This document shows, piece by piece, positions 1-7,528 of a stretch of DNA of 15,394 nucleotides. The first letter of the stretch is position 1. Every line of letters starts with the position of its first letter. The stretch is from Deltaproteobacteria bacterium (GTDB lineage Bacteria; Desulfobacterota; WTBG01), in the NCBI GenBank assembly GCA_013139225.1, contig WTBG01000006.1:1-15394 (forward strand), in the 5' to 3' direction. The position numbers were made by a program, and so were the translations under genes. The notes beneath the pieces are model-generated. The model ran no database searches. It saw nothing but the letters and a program-made list of their open reading frames with translations, and was not told the DNA's origin.

Positions 1-81
1 GCAGAAGAATCTATGGCAGAGCGTACGAGACAGGCAGTAGGGGATTTAAGAGGAGTAGATACCACTCTTTTCAAAGGGTAA
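1..81 (+). CDS. 3' end of an unidentified gene (partial)
   Basis: An open frame enters from the left edge and stops at TAA (79-81), giving the last 26 residues of a protein ending in DTTLFKG. It is followed after only 30 bp by the glycerate kinase start on the same strand, so the two genes are probably cotranscribed. The visible tail is charged and has no motif that I recognise; a metabolic partner of the kinase is possible but cannot be read from this fragment. Confidence 0.55.
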   Translation, partial: AEESMAERTRQAVGDLRGVDTTLFKG

Positions 82-111
82 AAACACATCACCTTCTCTT
101 GAGGTTTTATC

Positions 112-1605
112 ATGCATAAAGAGGTGAAGGAATCGTTTCTTCAAAGAATAATTGACAAAAAGAGTAAGTGTCCTCCCTGGCAGGGGGACAAGTTAGATAA
201 AGGCGCATCCACCGGTAAATTGAAGGAATTGAGAAGCAGACTTGATGGGCTGTTCGATCACCTTCTCTCAGAGCTTGATCCTTACCAGAGAGTTCTTAAA
301 TCTATTTCATTCGATGGTAGTAAGGTGCGCTGTGGTGGTAGTGAGGCAATCCTTAAAAATGAGGGTAGGGTAATCGTGGTAGGTGCAGGTAAAGCAAGTC
401 ATCAAATGGCTCAGGCAGTCCATGAGATTTTTGGAGAACGTGCAACCGGGCTGATAAATGTTCATAAGGGTCTTGGAACCCTTTCCCCTCTGGGAAATAT
501 CAGATTTCAACCTGCGGGTCATCCCAATCCTGATGAAGGAAGTGTAAAGGGAGCACGAGAGATTATACGACTGTTGGAAGAAGCGGAGTCTCAAGATATT
601 GTCTTCTCACTGATCTCAGGTGGAGGTTCAGCCATGATGGAACTGCCGGTTCCAGGTGTTTCGCTTGGTGAGTACATCACGGCAAATGAGCTTCTCAACC
701 GTGCAGGTTGTGAGATAGAGGATTGGAATGCGGTACGGAAGCACCTCTCACAGGTAAAGGGGGGGCAGCTGGCAAAGAGGGCAGAAGGTGCTGCAAAAGT
801 TTTTAATCTGATGGTATCGGATGTCAAAGGTGATCGTCTCGATGTGATCGCCTCTGGACCCTTCGTAACGGACCCCTCAACCTTTGAGGATGCTTACAGG
901 GTTCTTACCAACATACAGCAGAAGGCCGATGTCCTGGGAACAGATATCCCCCCAAAAGTGATCGACTACATAAAGAATAGCCGTGGTGTTACTGAAAGGG
1001 AGACACTCAAAGAATCACTTCCCAATGTCGCTAACCTGATTGTTGCCAGTAACAGTACGGCAATTGAACTTGCGGCAGAAGAGCTGGCAGCTATGGGGAT
1101 TCATATTCCGGAGAGTCAACGGATACACGACCTCTCAGGTGATATCGAAGATGCAACAATAGACATCTATGCTCGTTTGGCAGAAGCAATAAAGGTTAAT
1201 CCTCAAAAACCAGCAGCCGTGATTGCCGGCGGTGAGGCAACGGTTGATGTAACCCGCTATCCTGGGTTTAAGGATGGTATGTCTTATGGTGGGCGAATGC
1301 AGATGATGGCTGCTCTGATGCTCTATCTTATCGAGAGCCTGCCGGTGGTTGGTCTTTTTGCTGCTACAGACTGCCGGGATGGTAAACCACCGGGTGGAAT
1401 GCCTGAGAGTGCGGGAGCACTGGTTGATGGAACCACCTTAACGGAAAGCAGGGTAAGAGAAATAGATGTTGAATGCTACGTCAATGCATGCAACACCTAT
1501 AAGATGCATGAGAAACTGTCAACCAAAATTCATAAAGACAGATTTGTTACCAATGTAATGGACCTCGCAATCGTGGTTTACCTGCCGCTACCATGTAAGC
1601 AATAA
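112..1605 (+). CDS. Glycerate 2-kinase (DUF4147 / MOFRL family)
   Basis: Predicted to phosphorylate D-glycerate to 2-phosphoglycerate with ATP in the cytoplasm. The 497-aa protein has the two-part family layout. The N-terminal DUF4147 domain carries VIVVGAGKAS (87-96, with the conserved Lys94), the glycine-rich SGGGSA (169-174), and the NAVRKHLSQVKGGQL helix (206-220). The C-terminal MOFRL domain carries GGEATV (373-378), GGR (393-395) and a TD-x-x-DG segment (419-424). Residues 1-40 extend beyond the usual start and are polar. The ATG is preceded by a modest GAGG at good distance. The upstream partial gene ends 30 bp before it, suggesting an operon; a sigma-70 promoter just downstream separates it from the envelope genes. 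In the MOFRL loop, Cys-Arg replaces the more usual residues after TD. The family is clear; the precise substrate (glycerate versus hydroxypyruvate-linked roles) is inferred from the family. Confidence 0.88.
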   Translation: MHKEVKESFLQRIIDKKSKCPPWQGDKLDKGASTGKLKELRSRLDGLFDHLLSELDPYQRVLKSISFDGSKVRCGGSEAILKNEGRVIVVGAGKASHQMAQAVHEIFGERATGLINVHKGLGTLSPLGNIRFQPAGHPNPDEGSVKGAREIIRLLEEAESQDIVFSLISGGGSAMMELPVPGVSLGEYITANELLNRAGCEIEDWNAVRKHLSQVKGGQLAKRAEGAAKVFNLMVSDVKGDRLDVIASGPFVTDPSTFEDAYRVLTNIQQKADVLGTDIPPKVIDYIKNSRGVTERETLKESLPNVANLIVASNSTAIELAAEELAAMGIHIPESQRIHDLSGDIEDATIDIYARLAEAIKVNPQKPAAVIAGGEATVDVTRYPGFKDGMSYGGRMQMMAALMLYLIESLPVVGLFAATDCRDGKPPGGMPESAGALVDGTTLTESRVREIDVECYVNACNTYKMHEKLSTKIHKDRFVTNVMDLAIVVYLPLPCKQ

Positions 1606-1618
1606 AACCTGAAAGTAA

Positions 1619-1647
1619 TTGAGATCGGATGTAATAATGATTATAAT
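1619..1647 (+). promoter_or_regulatory. Sigma-70-type promoter
   Basis: TTGAGA (1619-1624) and TATAAT (1642-1647) are separated by exactly 17 bp, matching 5/6 and 6/6 consensus positions. It lies 68 bp upstream of the small exported protein gene and would give a leader of about 60 nt. It is the best promoter match found in the window and would make the envelope genes independent of the kinase. Confidence 0.7.
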
Positions 1648-1714
1648 GGATGAACAGGTAAGCTCTTAGGGAGCATCTCCATGGCAAGTTAGATTGATGA
1701 AATGAGGTGAGGAT

Positions 1715-2017
1715 ATGAAAAAAATCTGTATGATAGTAATTATTTTATTGTGTACCAGTTTGGCAACGAGTGTTTATGCGTTTGAAAATAAAGGTGCCAC
1801 GCTTGAAAACCAGGATTTTAAAAGTTACAAGTACAAAGTAACGCCCGAAGGTGGAGACCCGTCAGAAAATGTTGTTTTGAGAAACATTGATGGCAGCTGT
1901 ACAATCTATATTTGTAAGTTTGGTTGTGAAGTAACACTTGTTGAGACAGGACAAACGATAACCGTTGGACCTGAGGATAAGGTTATCATTTATAGGGGAG
2001 TTTTGAAAACAAAGTGA
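1715..2017 (+). CDS. Small exported protein with three cysteines
   Basis: This 100-aa protein begins with a classical Sec signal peptide: a KK n-region, a hydrophobic core at residues 5-20, and a probable cleavage site after VYA (residue 22). That leaves a mature protein of about 78 residues in the periplasm or outside the cell. The mature part is predicted to be beta-rich and has Cys62, Cys67 and Cys71 (C-x4-C-x3-C), which could form a disulfide or hold a ligand. The ATG has a strong GAGGTGAGG ribosome site and a consensus-like promoter upstream. The lipoprotein gene follows 39 bp later and is probably in the same transcript. I do not recognise the family and assign no function. Confidence 0.75.
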   Translation: MKKICMIVIILLCTSLATSVYAFENKGATLENQDFKSYKYKVTPEGGDPSENVVLRNIDGSCTIYICKFGCEVTLVETGQTITVGPEDKVIIYRGVLKTK

Positions 2018-2056
2018 AGGGTTCTCCCTGAAATTAACTCGTTAGGTTTTTAATCA

Positions 2057-2488
2057 ATGAGAGCACCAATTTTTGTATTGGCCAATACAAGTGCCAAAAA
2101 AGTCACAGTAATCATTACGGTCTTAGGAATTACACTGGCTGGGTGCGCGTCGATGAGGACCAAAAAAGTGATCAAGACGGAAGACTTGCTCACTAAAGCC
2201 GGATTCCAGATGAGGCTTGCAGATATCCCCGAGAAACTAGCCCATCTAAAAACTCTGCCCCAGCGGAAGATTGTCCGCCACCAGCGCAATGGCAATTTTA
2301 GATATGTGTATGCGGACACAACTTCATGCAAATGCTTGTACATAGGGGACAGAGATGCCTATCAGTCCTACCAGAGCCTCCTGCTCGAGAAGGTTGTTGC
2401 AGACCATCAACACGTGAGCACGGAGCCGTATGGGAATGTGCCGATGGATTGGGAGTTGTGGACTGACTTTACTCCCGTCTGGGATTAG
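2057..2488 (+). CDS. Predicted lipoprotein of unknown function
   Basis: The 143-aa product has a signal sequence ending in the lipobox LAGC, with the lipidated Cys at residue 30, so it should be anchored to the inner or outer membrane. Residues 31-32 (Ala-Ser) would tend to allow export to the outer membrane under the usual +2 rule. The mature domain of about 110 residues has a CxC pair (Cys91, Cys93) within a Tyr-rich stretch, and ends with a Trp-rich tail (Trp132, 135, 142). An in-frame TAA at 2051-2053 fixes this ATG as the earliest start, and the next ATG lies after the lipobox. The ribosome site is poor. It resembles hypothetical lipoproteins that I have seen in proteobacteria, but I cannot name a family. 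Confidence 0.75.
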   Translation: MRAPIFVLANTSAKKVTVIITVLGITLAGCASMRTKKVIKTEDLLTKAGFQMRLADIPEKLAHLKTLPQRKIVRHQRNGNFRYVYADTTSCKCLYIGDRDAYQSYQSLLLEKVVADHQHVSTEPYGNVPMDWELWTDFTPVWD

Positions 2489-2558
2489 CAGGACTGCAAT
2501 ATTCCATGGCTGAAAAGAGTTATATATAACAAAGTTGTTTTACTCAATTGAAAAAGAA

Positions 2559-2573
2559 AAGGAGGGAAAATTG
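2559..2573 (+). promoter_or_regulatory. Shine-Dalgarno that selects a TTG start for the PagL-like gene
   Basis: A strong AAGGAGGG (2559-2566) sits 4-5 nt before a TTG at 2571. The upstream in-frame TTG at 2535 has no ribosome site and would add 12 charged residues ahead of the signal peptide. Confidence 0.65.
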
Positions 2574-3185
2574 AAGAGAGGAAGCTCGGTTGTTCTTGTT
2601 GCTATCTGTATGCTGATATTGTTTGCTGTATCTCCTGTCTGGTCTGGGACAGAATCAACTCTACCTGAAGAAAAACCACACAAATGGCTAAGGGAAGTGG
2701 GATTATTAACTGGTTATGGGACACAGTCATTTGATAGGAGATCTGATGATTACGAGATAATCCCCATTCTTATTCAGTTCGGGTTTGACATTAATCCTCT
2801 GGCAAGAAAATTACATATTGACCCGCGAGGTACCGTAGAGTGTGTCGTTGAGCCCCTGATGAATGTTGTCATCAATCCTGATACCAATGCAGAGGTTGGT
2901 TGTTCCTTCTTGCTAAAGTATTCCGATCATATCACCTCGCGGATTGCCCCCTATATTGAAGGGGGATTTGGGATTATATATACCACACAGCATACCCGTG
3001 AGCAGAGCACGCAGTATAACTTTCTTTCTCAAGTGGGTGTGGGATTGCAGTTTTTCCTGAACGAAAAGTTTGCCCTTACCGGAGGTTATCGTTATAGACA
3101 TATGTCCAATGCGGGGATTGATAGTCCCAACAGAGGGATTGACCACCATTTTGTATTATTGGGGGTGAGCTACTTTTTTAAATAA
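2571..3185 (+). CDS. PagL-like lipid A 3-O-deacylase (acyloxyacyl hydrolase), outer membrane
   Basis: Predicted outer-membrane beta-barrel enzyme that removes the 3-O-linked acyl chain from lipid A. I start it at the TTG at 2571 (204 aa) rather than at 2535, because a strong AAGGAGGG lies just before it and the product then begins MKRGSS followed by a clean signal peptide, cleaved near VWS-GT. Alternating hydrophobic strands fill the mature protein and it ends in an aromatic residue pattern typical of barrels (SYFFK). The C-terminal PagL signature is present: HMSNAG contains the catalytic His177 and Ser179, and an acidic residue (Asp191) stands 12 residues after the Ser, where Pseudomonas PagL has its catalytic Glu. 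Gene order suggests an envelope-related set with the two upstream exported proteins. The family call is confident; activity is inferred. Confidence 0.83.
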   Translation: MKRGSSVVLVAICMLILFAVSPVWSGTESTLPEEKPHKWLREVGLLTGYGTQSFDRRSDDYEIIPILIQFGFDINPLARKLHIDPRGTVECVVEPLMNVVINPDTNAEVGCSFLLKYSDHITSRIAPYIEGGFGIIYTTQHTREQSTQYNFLSQVGVGLQFFLNEKFALTGGYRYRHMSNAGIDSPNRGIDHHFVLLGVSYFFK

Positions 3186-3217
3186 ATAAGAATTTAGATT
3201 GAAATTACTTGGTCTTC

Positions 3218-3395
3218 AACCCAGAATTTGCAGTAGCCATCTACTACGGCTTGAAAATCCTTGCTGCAACGCTTGTTTCACGATTTTACTTCTCAACATA
3301 TCTATGGATATGCCTTCGTCGTAAAATCGCTCCAACTGCACGTTTCGCCACGGTTTTCTACGCCTCGCTACGATACCTACTGCAAAATCTGGGTT
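3218..3395. mobile_element. MITE-like 178-bp palindromic element
   Basis: The termini are 19-bp inverted repeats, aacccagaatttgcagtag at 3218-3236 and its complement at 3377-3395, matching at 18 of 19 positions. The similarity continues inward: cgattttac at 3281-3289 pairs perfectly with gtaaaatcg at 3321-3329, leaving a loop of about 30 bp around 3290-3320. The whole element could fold as one long imperfect hairpin. It carries no credible gene; the open frame through it has no ribosome site. No clear target-site duplication is visible at the edges. It sits between two convergent genes, a common refuge for such elements. A structured regulatory or REP-type repeat is the alternative. Confidence 0.6.
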
Positions 3396-3439
3396 AAATT
3401 TTTACACGTGATACCCGGATCCTGATGTTCATTTTGAGT

Positions 3440-3478
3440 CAAAACAGAAAAGCGAGCCACTCCAAAGAACGGCTCGTT
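3440..3478 (-). terminator. Rho-independent terminator of the LarA-like gene
   Basis: On the minus strand, CGAGCC (complement of 3471-3476) and GGCTCG (complement of 3453-3458) form a 6-bp GC-rich stem, slightly extendable, with a 12-nt loop. It is followed by a T-rich run, CTTTTCTGTTTT. It lies about 80 bp past the stop codon of the minus-strand gene. Confidence 0.72.
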
Positions 3479-3554
3479 ATAATAGCATTAGAATAGTCGA
3501 AGAACCCAAACTATATTGTCTTCTTATTAAAAGAACTGCCATAGGCAGGTTTCG

Positions 3555-4805
3555 TTACTGACCAATATATTGAATATCCGCACCGGGATAGATCGCTACC
3601 TTTGCACCCGTACCGTCTGTATTTTGAAAATTCTTTAGAACATCATTCCAGTTGTTGGCAAACAAGACCTTGTCTGACCCCTCAATGTAGTAACGGCCAG
3701 TTACGTCAGGGTATTCCGAAAAAATACATACTCGATTGACATGCCGAGGGGCTCTTACCCGGAAACCCATCTCTCCGGAAGTATTCTTGCCGAACGTACC
3801 CATCAAATAATGAGTAACCTGACCATCGGGTGCATTGGCGATGAGTATAACATCGCCACCTTGAGGACTGGTCGCACGAAAGGCAGTACCCAAGCCAACT
3901 GCGATTGCTTCGCTGGCTTTAGCAAACGTGTTGGCAATAACAATGTTTTCTCCTTTAGCCTCTGGAGTATTGTAATGGAACTTGGCTTCTCTCACAGCTG
4001 TGGCATAGGTCGGTACTAAGTCGCCAGCAAAAACAGAAACCGTCTCCCCCCATGTATTGATAATGCAGTTTATGAGCACGTCCAGGCCAGCCATGGTGGC
4101 AGCTTCCTCAATGTCAAAACGCAGGGGATTGTTGTCAAATATTCCCATGCCGTATGGGGGATTATCCTGGTACCCCGTCATGTCCTCCAATGCTGCACGA
4201 TGGTTATATTCAATAGCCTCATAAGAGGCTACCCCCGGTAAAATTATTTTTCCACCACCACCAAACCCGCTCGCAGGATGGGGAACGACCAGGCCAATTC
4301 CAATCTTAAGGTCACATTTCATCACTTCTTTATTAATGTAAACTTTGGTTTTGTAAGTATTTGTTGTACCCACGTAAGTGCAATGAGCGAATGGATTGTG
4401 GTTATAAACGGGAAATCTGGCTAGTATCTCTTCACCCAATTTCTTGGCGAAATCCAGTCGGTTATGGGCTCCATGACAGCCCAGGGCACAAACAAAGCGG
4501 ATTTTGTTGTCCGGGATACCGGCCTTTGAGAGTTCTTCTAAAACAAAGGGGGCTATTTCAGCCAACCTGGTGGCACGAGTCATGTCGTCAAAGATAATGA
4601 CTACCTCATTCTTACCCCTGGCCAATTCCCTGATGGGGGCAATGCCAATGGGATTTGTGATAGCCGCTTTGATTTCTTCGGGTTTCATAGCCGGTCGATT
4701 CCAACCGGCCATGTGGTATAACTCAACCTGCCAGCTATCCGGCAGGTTGAGTTTCAGCTCCTTCGTTCCATGCCAGGGCAATTGTGGCAGTGAAATAGTA
4801 TTCAT
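3555..4805 (-). CDS. LarA-family nickel-pincer 2-hydroxyacid racemase homologue
   Basis: Probably a racemase or epimerase of a 2-hydroxyacid using the nickel-pincer nucleotide cofactor, in the cytoplasm. The 416-aa length fits LarA. Key residues of the Lactobacillus enzyme have matching positions: DDMTR (73-77) gives the Asp and Arg; His111 in GCHGAH matches the first nickel/acid-base His; His176 and Lys186 in HPASGFGGGGK keep the exact 10-residue spacing between His and the cofactor-bearing Lys; and His202 in YNHR keeps the exact 16-residue spacing from that Lys. The start has a good AAGGGAAG ribosome site, and a terminator follows. No larB, larC or larE cofactor genes are adjacent, so cofactor synthesis must be encoded elsewhere. 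LarA homologues differ widely in substrate; lactate should not be assumed. Confidence 0.82.
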   Translation of the reverse strand: MNTISLPQLPWHGTKELKLNLPDSWQVELYHMAGWNRPAMKPEEIKAAITNPIGIAPIRELARGKNEVVIIFDDMTRATRLAEIAPFVLEELSKAGIPDNKIRFVCALGCHGAHNRLDFAKKLGEEILARFPVYNHNPFAHCTYVGTTNTYKTKVYINKEVMKCDLKIGIGLVVPHPASGFGGGGKIILPGVASYEAIEYNHRAALEDMTGYQDNPPYGMGIFDNNPLRFDIEEAATMAGLDVLINCIINTWGETVSVFAGDLVPTYATAVREAKFHYNTPEAKGENIVIANTFAKASEAIAVGLGTAFRATSPQGGDVILIANAPDGQVTHYLMGTFGKNTSGEMGFRVRAPRHVNRVCIFSEYPDVTGRYYIEGSDKVLFANNWNDVLKNFQNTDGTGAKVAIYPGADIQYIGQ

Positions 4806-5177
4806 TAACTTCCCTTATGATTTACATAAAACGTTATCTTTTGTGTAACATTCTAAACGAGATAAACCCTACCAAGGTATTGTATTTAGGTCTTAACGGA
4901 GATCATCTTTTCATCTTCATTTGTAGGATTCTCTTTGCCATACGGAAAGTATAGGAAAATGTATTTTCTCTGTCAAGAAGAACAACAGGTAAGGATATAG
5001 ACATGCGATTAAAAAAGGGTGTTTGACGTTTATTGGAGAGCCAGTATGGATATGAATCAAGGATCTAAAAAAGCAACCCGATTGACGTGCGATAAGGGGG
5101 ATAAAAATTTGACTTAGAAACATTTTTGTGTTACGTTTTGCGAGTAGATGGATCCAAAACACTTTTTAGGGGTATTT
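4806..5177. other. Divergent intergenic region with possible promoters
   Basis: This AT-rich stretch separates the divergent LarA-like and secreted chelatase-like genes. I see no gene in it: a minus-strand open frame (4917-5162) begins at a GTG without a ribosome site. Two loose sigma-70 candidates point toward the plus-strand gene: TTGACG (5023-5028) with TATGGA (5045-5050), spacing 16, and TTGACT (5109-5114) with TACGTT (5132-5137), spacing 17. A third TTGACG lies at 5083-5088 without a good -10 element. No convincing promoter for the LarA-like gene could be picked by eye. Confidence 0.4.
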
Positions 5178-5261
5178 ATGGAAAGAACAAACTCACTTTT
5201 TCTCGCTTTTTCAGATTTTGAGAAGGTGAGATTTTTTATTTTGTATTTAAAAAGGAGGTAG
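5178..5261 (+). CDS. Possible 27-aa leader peptide (upstream ORF)
   Basis: An ATG at 5178 with AGGGG about 6 nt upstream opens a 27-codon frame that ends at TAG (5259-5261), inside the Shine-Dalgarno of the next gene and 2 nt before its ATG. The peptide begins MERTNS and has 5 Phe among 27 residues. The frame runs through the terminator-like hairpin at 5192-5242, the geometry expected of a transcription attenuator or of translational coupling. AT-rich sequence produces Phe codons by chance, so this is only suggestive. Confidence 0.35.
   Translation: MERTNSLFLAFSDFEKVRFFILYLKRR
5192..5242 (+). terminator. Terminator-like hairpin in the leader of the secreted chelatase-like gene
   Basis: CTCAC at 5192-5196 pairs with GTGAG at 5226-5230. 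The stem extends through a TG wobble and TT/AA pairs to CTC (5202-5204) with GAG (5220-5222), leaving a small bulge and a 15-nt loop. A TTTTTTATTTT tract follows directly. It lies downstream of the candidate promoters and only about 20 bp before the start codon, so it would stop transcription before the gene unless disrupted. Confidence 0.45.
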
Positions 5262-5263
5262 TT

Positions 5264-7528
5264 ATGAGTTGTAAAAAGAGAAATTATTGTTTGATTTTTT
5301 TGTTGGCTATGGTGTTTTTCTTGGCACCAACATCGTGCTCTATAGTGGGTGAAAATATCGGCGTAATATTTGTCATCCACGGTGGCATGGAAATCAATAA
5401 GCCTCAGTATATGTGGGATGCCGCTGTGCTCCAATTTTCTTTTGACTATAACCATCCTGTTTATAATATGGTCATCTGGAATTCCGAAAATTGGTCGATG
5501 GTTTTGGACACCAACGTTTCAGATTTCACTCTCAAATATCTAAGAATGTTTGAATTTGAATATGAACGAATCGGGGGGGTAGATCCCTTTAATCGTTTAT
5601 CTGAACAGCAGTTGGCAGATATGAAGGATGAACTGGACACAAATCCTTATGGTCTAAACTTCGAGGTGGACTGGGCGGGTTACCAGTGCGCAGACTACCC
5701 GGAGCATTATCCGTATCCCCGCTTTATCTATCATGGCCCTGATGGACCTGACGTAGGAGACGATGTTACTTACTGCGGCGAGAACGAACCTGATGGACCA
5801 TGGCTTGATTGCAACCCTGAGCGGTACAATGTGGATGGGCCCGTGGAGAGGCTGCTTAATAAAGGGGTTTCCCGTATCATTGTCGTGGATTGGATGATGG
5901 GAGGACCTCGCTACTCGAAAAGCTACGATGTCGTGCAGATAATTAAGCTTGCCATTGATGATTGGAATGAGGAAAACGAAGACGACATTGCTTACCCCGT
6001 CTGGATCAATGATTACAGCAACCTGATGGAGAGATCCTACCCAACGGAACCTGCAGGATGGACGGCTACCCTGGGTGAGCCAACTGTGGATAGCGCTGTC
6101 CTTTTAAACGGAAGTTCCAACCCCATTGCATCTGATCCCATGGTGGCCACCCTGTATATGGAGACTATCGAGGCCGAGATGTCTGCTACCGTCTCGGACG
6201 CCGATACAGGGGTCATTATTCTAAACCATTCCCTGCATCAAGAACACAATCAGTTCTTCGATCCCAAGATGAACGATACGCTCATTATAAATAAAAGCAT
6301 CAAATCCCAGCTTTTAAAAGAACATCCTGAGATGGATCCGGACAACATCATTGGAGCATGGTTGGGTAAAAGGGAAGTAAATCCTGAAAACGGACTATTG
6401 GAGCATACCCGGGAAATGCGCGGAGAGGTTTATGGAAAGGCATGGCTTTATGAGACGGACAAGCAATTGCCTGGTGAGGAGTGGGGCTACCGAAGCTGGG
6501 ATGCTCTGGAGTACTTAAAGGATCGTGGAGTTCAGCACATTGTGGTCTGCGTTGTACATTTGGCCACTGCTTCCGTCCTGGACATGGTTGAGGTTCACAA
6601 CCAGATTGGCAGGGAGATCGGGATTAAGACCTGGGCCAAATGGGGGACATGGGATTATACAAAATACCCAGTAGTAGGCCACCCCTTTGCGGATTACTGG
6701 GGAATGTGGGTGTACACAGACTGCGGTGAGTGGGATCTTAATTATGATGCTGGAACATCTGAATTTACTGGAGGAGCGACCCTTACCGGCCAAACCTCAG
6801 GGGCGATAGGAGTGATAAAATGGTTGAGCGGGGATGCATCATCCGGCACCCTTACTTTGATGGAGATCTCTGGTGCTTTTCAAGATGATGAGGTAATAGA
6901 AGATGGTAAGGGTGGTCGTGCGCTTGCTGATGGATCAGAAATCGTAACGTCAAAACCGGAATGCTGTTTTGAGATGGAGGGATGTGGAGATCCTCTAAGA
7001 CTGTACCCTCCACCACGGCAGACTCCGCTTAACCAGGCAAGAAGTGACCTGGATCCGTCTCTTGCCTATGATATGAGCGATTATGGTCATTTTGGGTATG
7101 ATCCTGCTATAGGGACTACTGACCAAAACGGTCCGGTGCAGGATCAATACACCGGAACATGGGTAATGTATACCCCTCCTAATGACGACCCACGTGTAGG
7201 GAAAATGCTGGCAAAGCATGTGCTCAACGCAGCTATGAATCCGATGGTGTATATAACCAATGGAGAGCTGGAAGAGATCAAGGTGGGAGATGGTGTAACC
7301 TTCGAGGTACATGTCACGGGTGGTGGTGTTCCGGCGTATACCTATGAGTGGTCTGTCAAAAAAGAAGGGGGTTCCTCCTGGTCAACAGTAGGGGGAAACA
7401 GCTCCACCTGGATGTGGAATCCTGTGAGCGAAGATGAAGGAACGCATGCCATTCGCTGCATGGTTACTGATTCTCAAAACCATACTGGAGAAGTTGTTTG
7501 GGAAGGTTTTGTGGTTGCATCCATTTAA
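5264..7528 (+). CDS. Secreted chelatase-like lipoprotein with inserted beta module and C-terminal Ig/PKD-like domain
   Basis: This 754-aa protein starts at an ATG with an excellent GGAGG. The signal peptide ends at Cys25 in a weak lipobox-like APTSC, so it is exported and perhaps lipidated. The body resembles the class II chelatase / ferrochelatase / CbiX fold, with strand-loop motifs: IFVIHGG (35-41, His39), RIIVVDWMMGG (204-214), GVIILNHSLHQEH (316-328) and HIVVCVVHLATAS (425-437). Residues about 500-562 look like a separate insert with the pattern TLTGQTSGA ... GTLTLMEISGAF, a module that I associate with phage tail or structural proteins. Residues about 663-754 form an Ig/PKD-like domain (YTYEWSV, CMVTDS). 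The core is Cys- and Trp-rich. It is convergent with the bilin-reductase-like gene and overlaps its stop. The chelatase relation is a by-eye inference; metal or tetrapyrrole binding outside the cytoplasm is a hypothesis. Confidence 0.55.
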   Translation: MSCKKRNYCLIFLLAMVFFLAPTSCSIVGENIGVIFVIHGGMEINKPQYMWDAAVLQFSFDYNHPVYNMVIWNSENWSMVLDTNVSDFTLKYLRMFEFEYERIGGVDPFNRLSEQQLADMKDELDTNPYGLNFEVDWAGYQCADYPEHYPYPRFIYHGPDGPDVGDDVTYCGENEPDGPWLDCNPERYNVDGPVERLLNKGVSRIIVVDWMMGGPRYSKSYDVVQIIKLAIDDWNEENEDDIAYPVWINDYSNLMERSYPTEPAGWTATLGEPTVDSAVLLNGSSNPIASDPMVATLYMETIEAEMSATVSDADTGVIILNHSLHQEHNQFFDPKMNDTLIINKSIKSQLLKEHPEMDPDNIIGAWLGKREVNPENGLLEHTREMRGEVYGKAWLYETDKQLPGEEWGYRSWDALEYLKDRGVQHIVVCVVHLATASVLDMVEVHNQIGREIGIKTWAKWGTWDYTKYPVVGHPFADYWGMWVYTDCGEWDLNYDAGTSEFTGGATLTGQTSGAIGVIKWLSGDASSGTLTLMEISGAFQDDEVIEDGKGGRALADGSEIVTSKPECCFEMEGCGDPLRLYPPPRQTPLNQARSDLDPSLAYDMSDYGHFGYDPAIGTTDQNGPVQDQYTGTWVMYTPPNDDPRVGKMLAKHVLNAAMNPMVYITNGELEEIKVGDGVTFEVHVTGGGVPAYTYEWSVKKEGGSSWSTVGGNSSTWMWNPVSEDEGTHAIRCMVTDSQNHTGEVVWEGFVVASI

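Noticed and set aside
2535..2570. An upstream TTG start for the PagL-like gene
   Set aside because: No ribosome site precedes it and it would put a charged 12-residue stretch before the signal peptide; the TTG at 2571 has AAGGAGGG immediately upstream.
3209..3397. A 62-codon open frame between the PagL-like and LarA-like genes
   Set aside because: It lies almost wholly inside the palindromic element, has no ribosome site, and its sequence is explained by the inverted repeat arms.
3555..4805. Naming the gene larA, lactate racemase
   Set aside because: The nickel-site residues fit, but the family uses many 2-hydroxyacids and no lar accessory genes or lactate genes are adjacent.
4917..5162. 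A minus-strand open frame of 81 codons in the divergent intergenic region
   Set aside because: It starts at GTG without a ribosome site, has low-complexity AT-driven composition, and overlaps the candidate promoters of the plus-strand gene.
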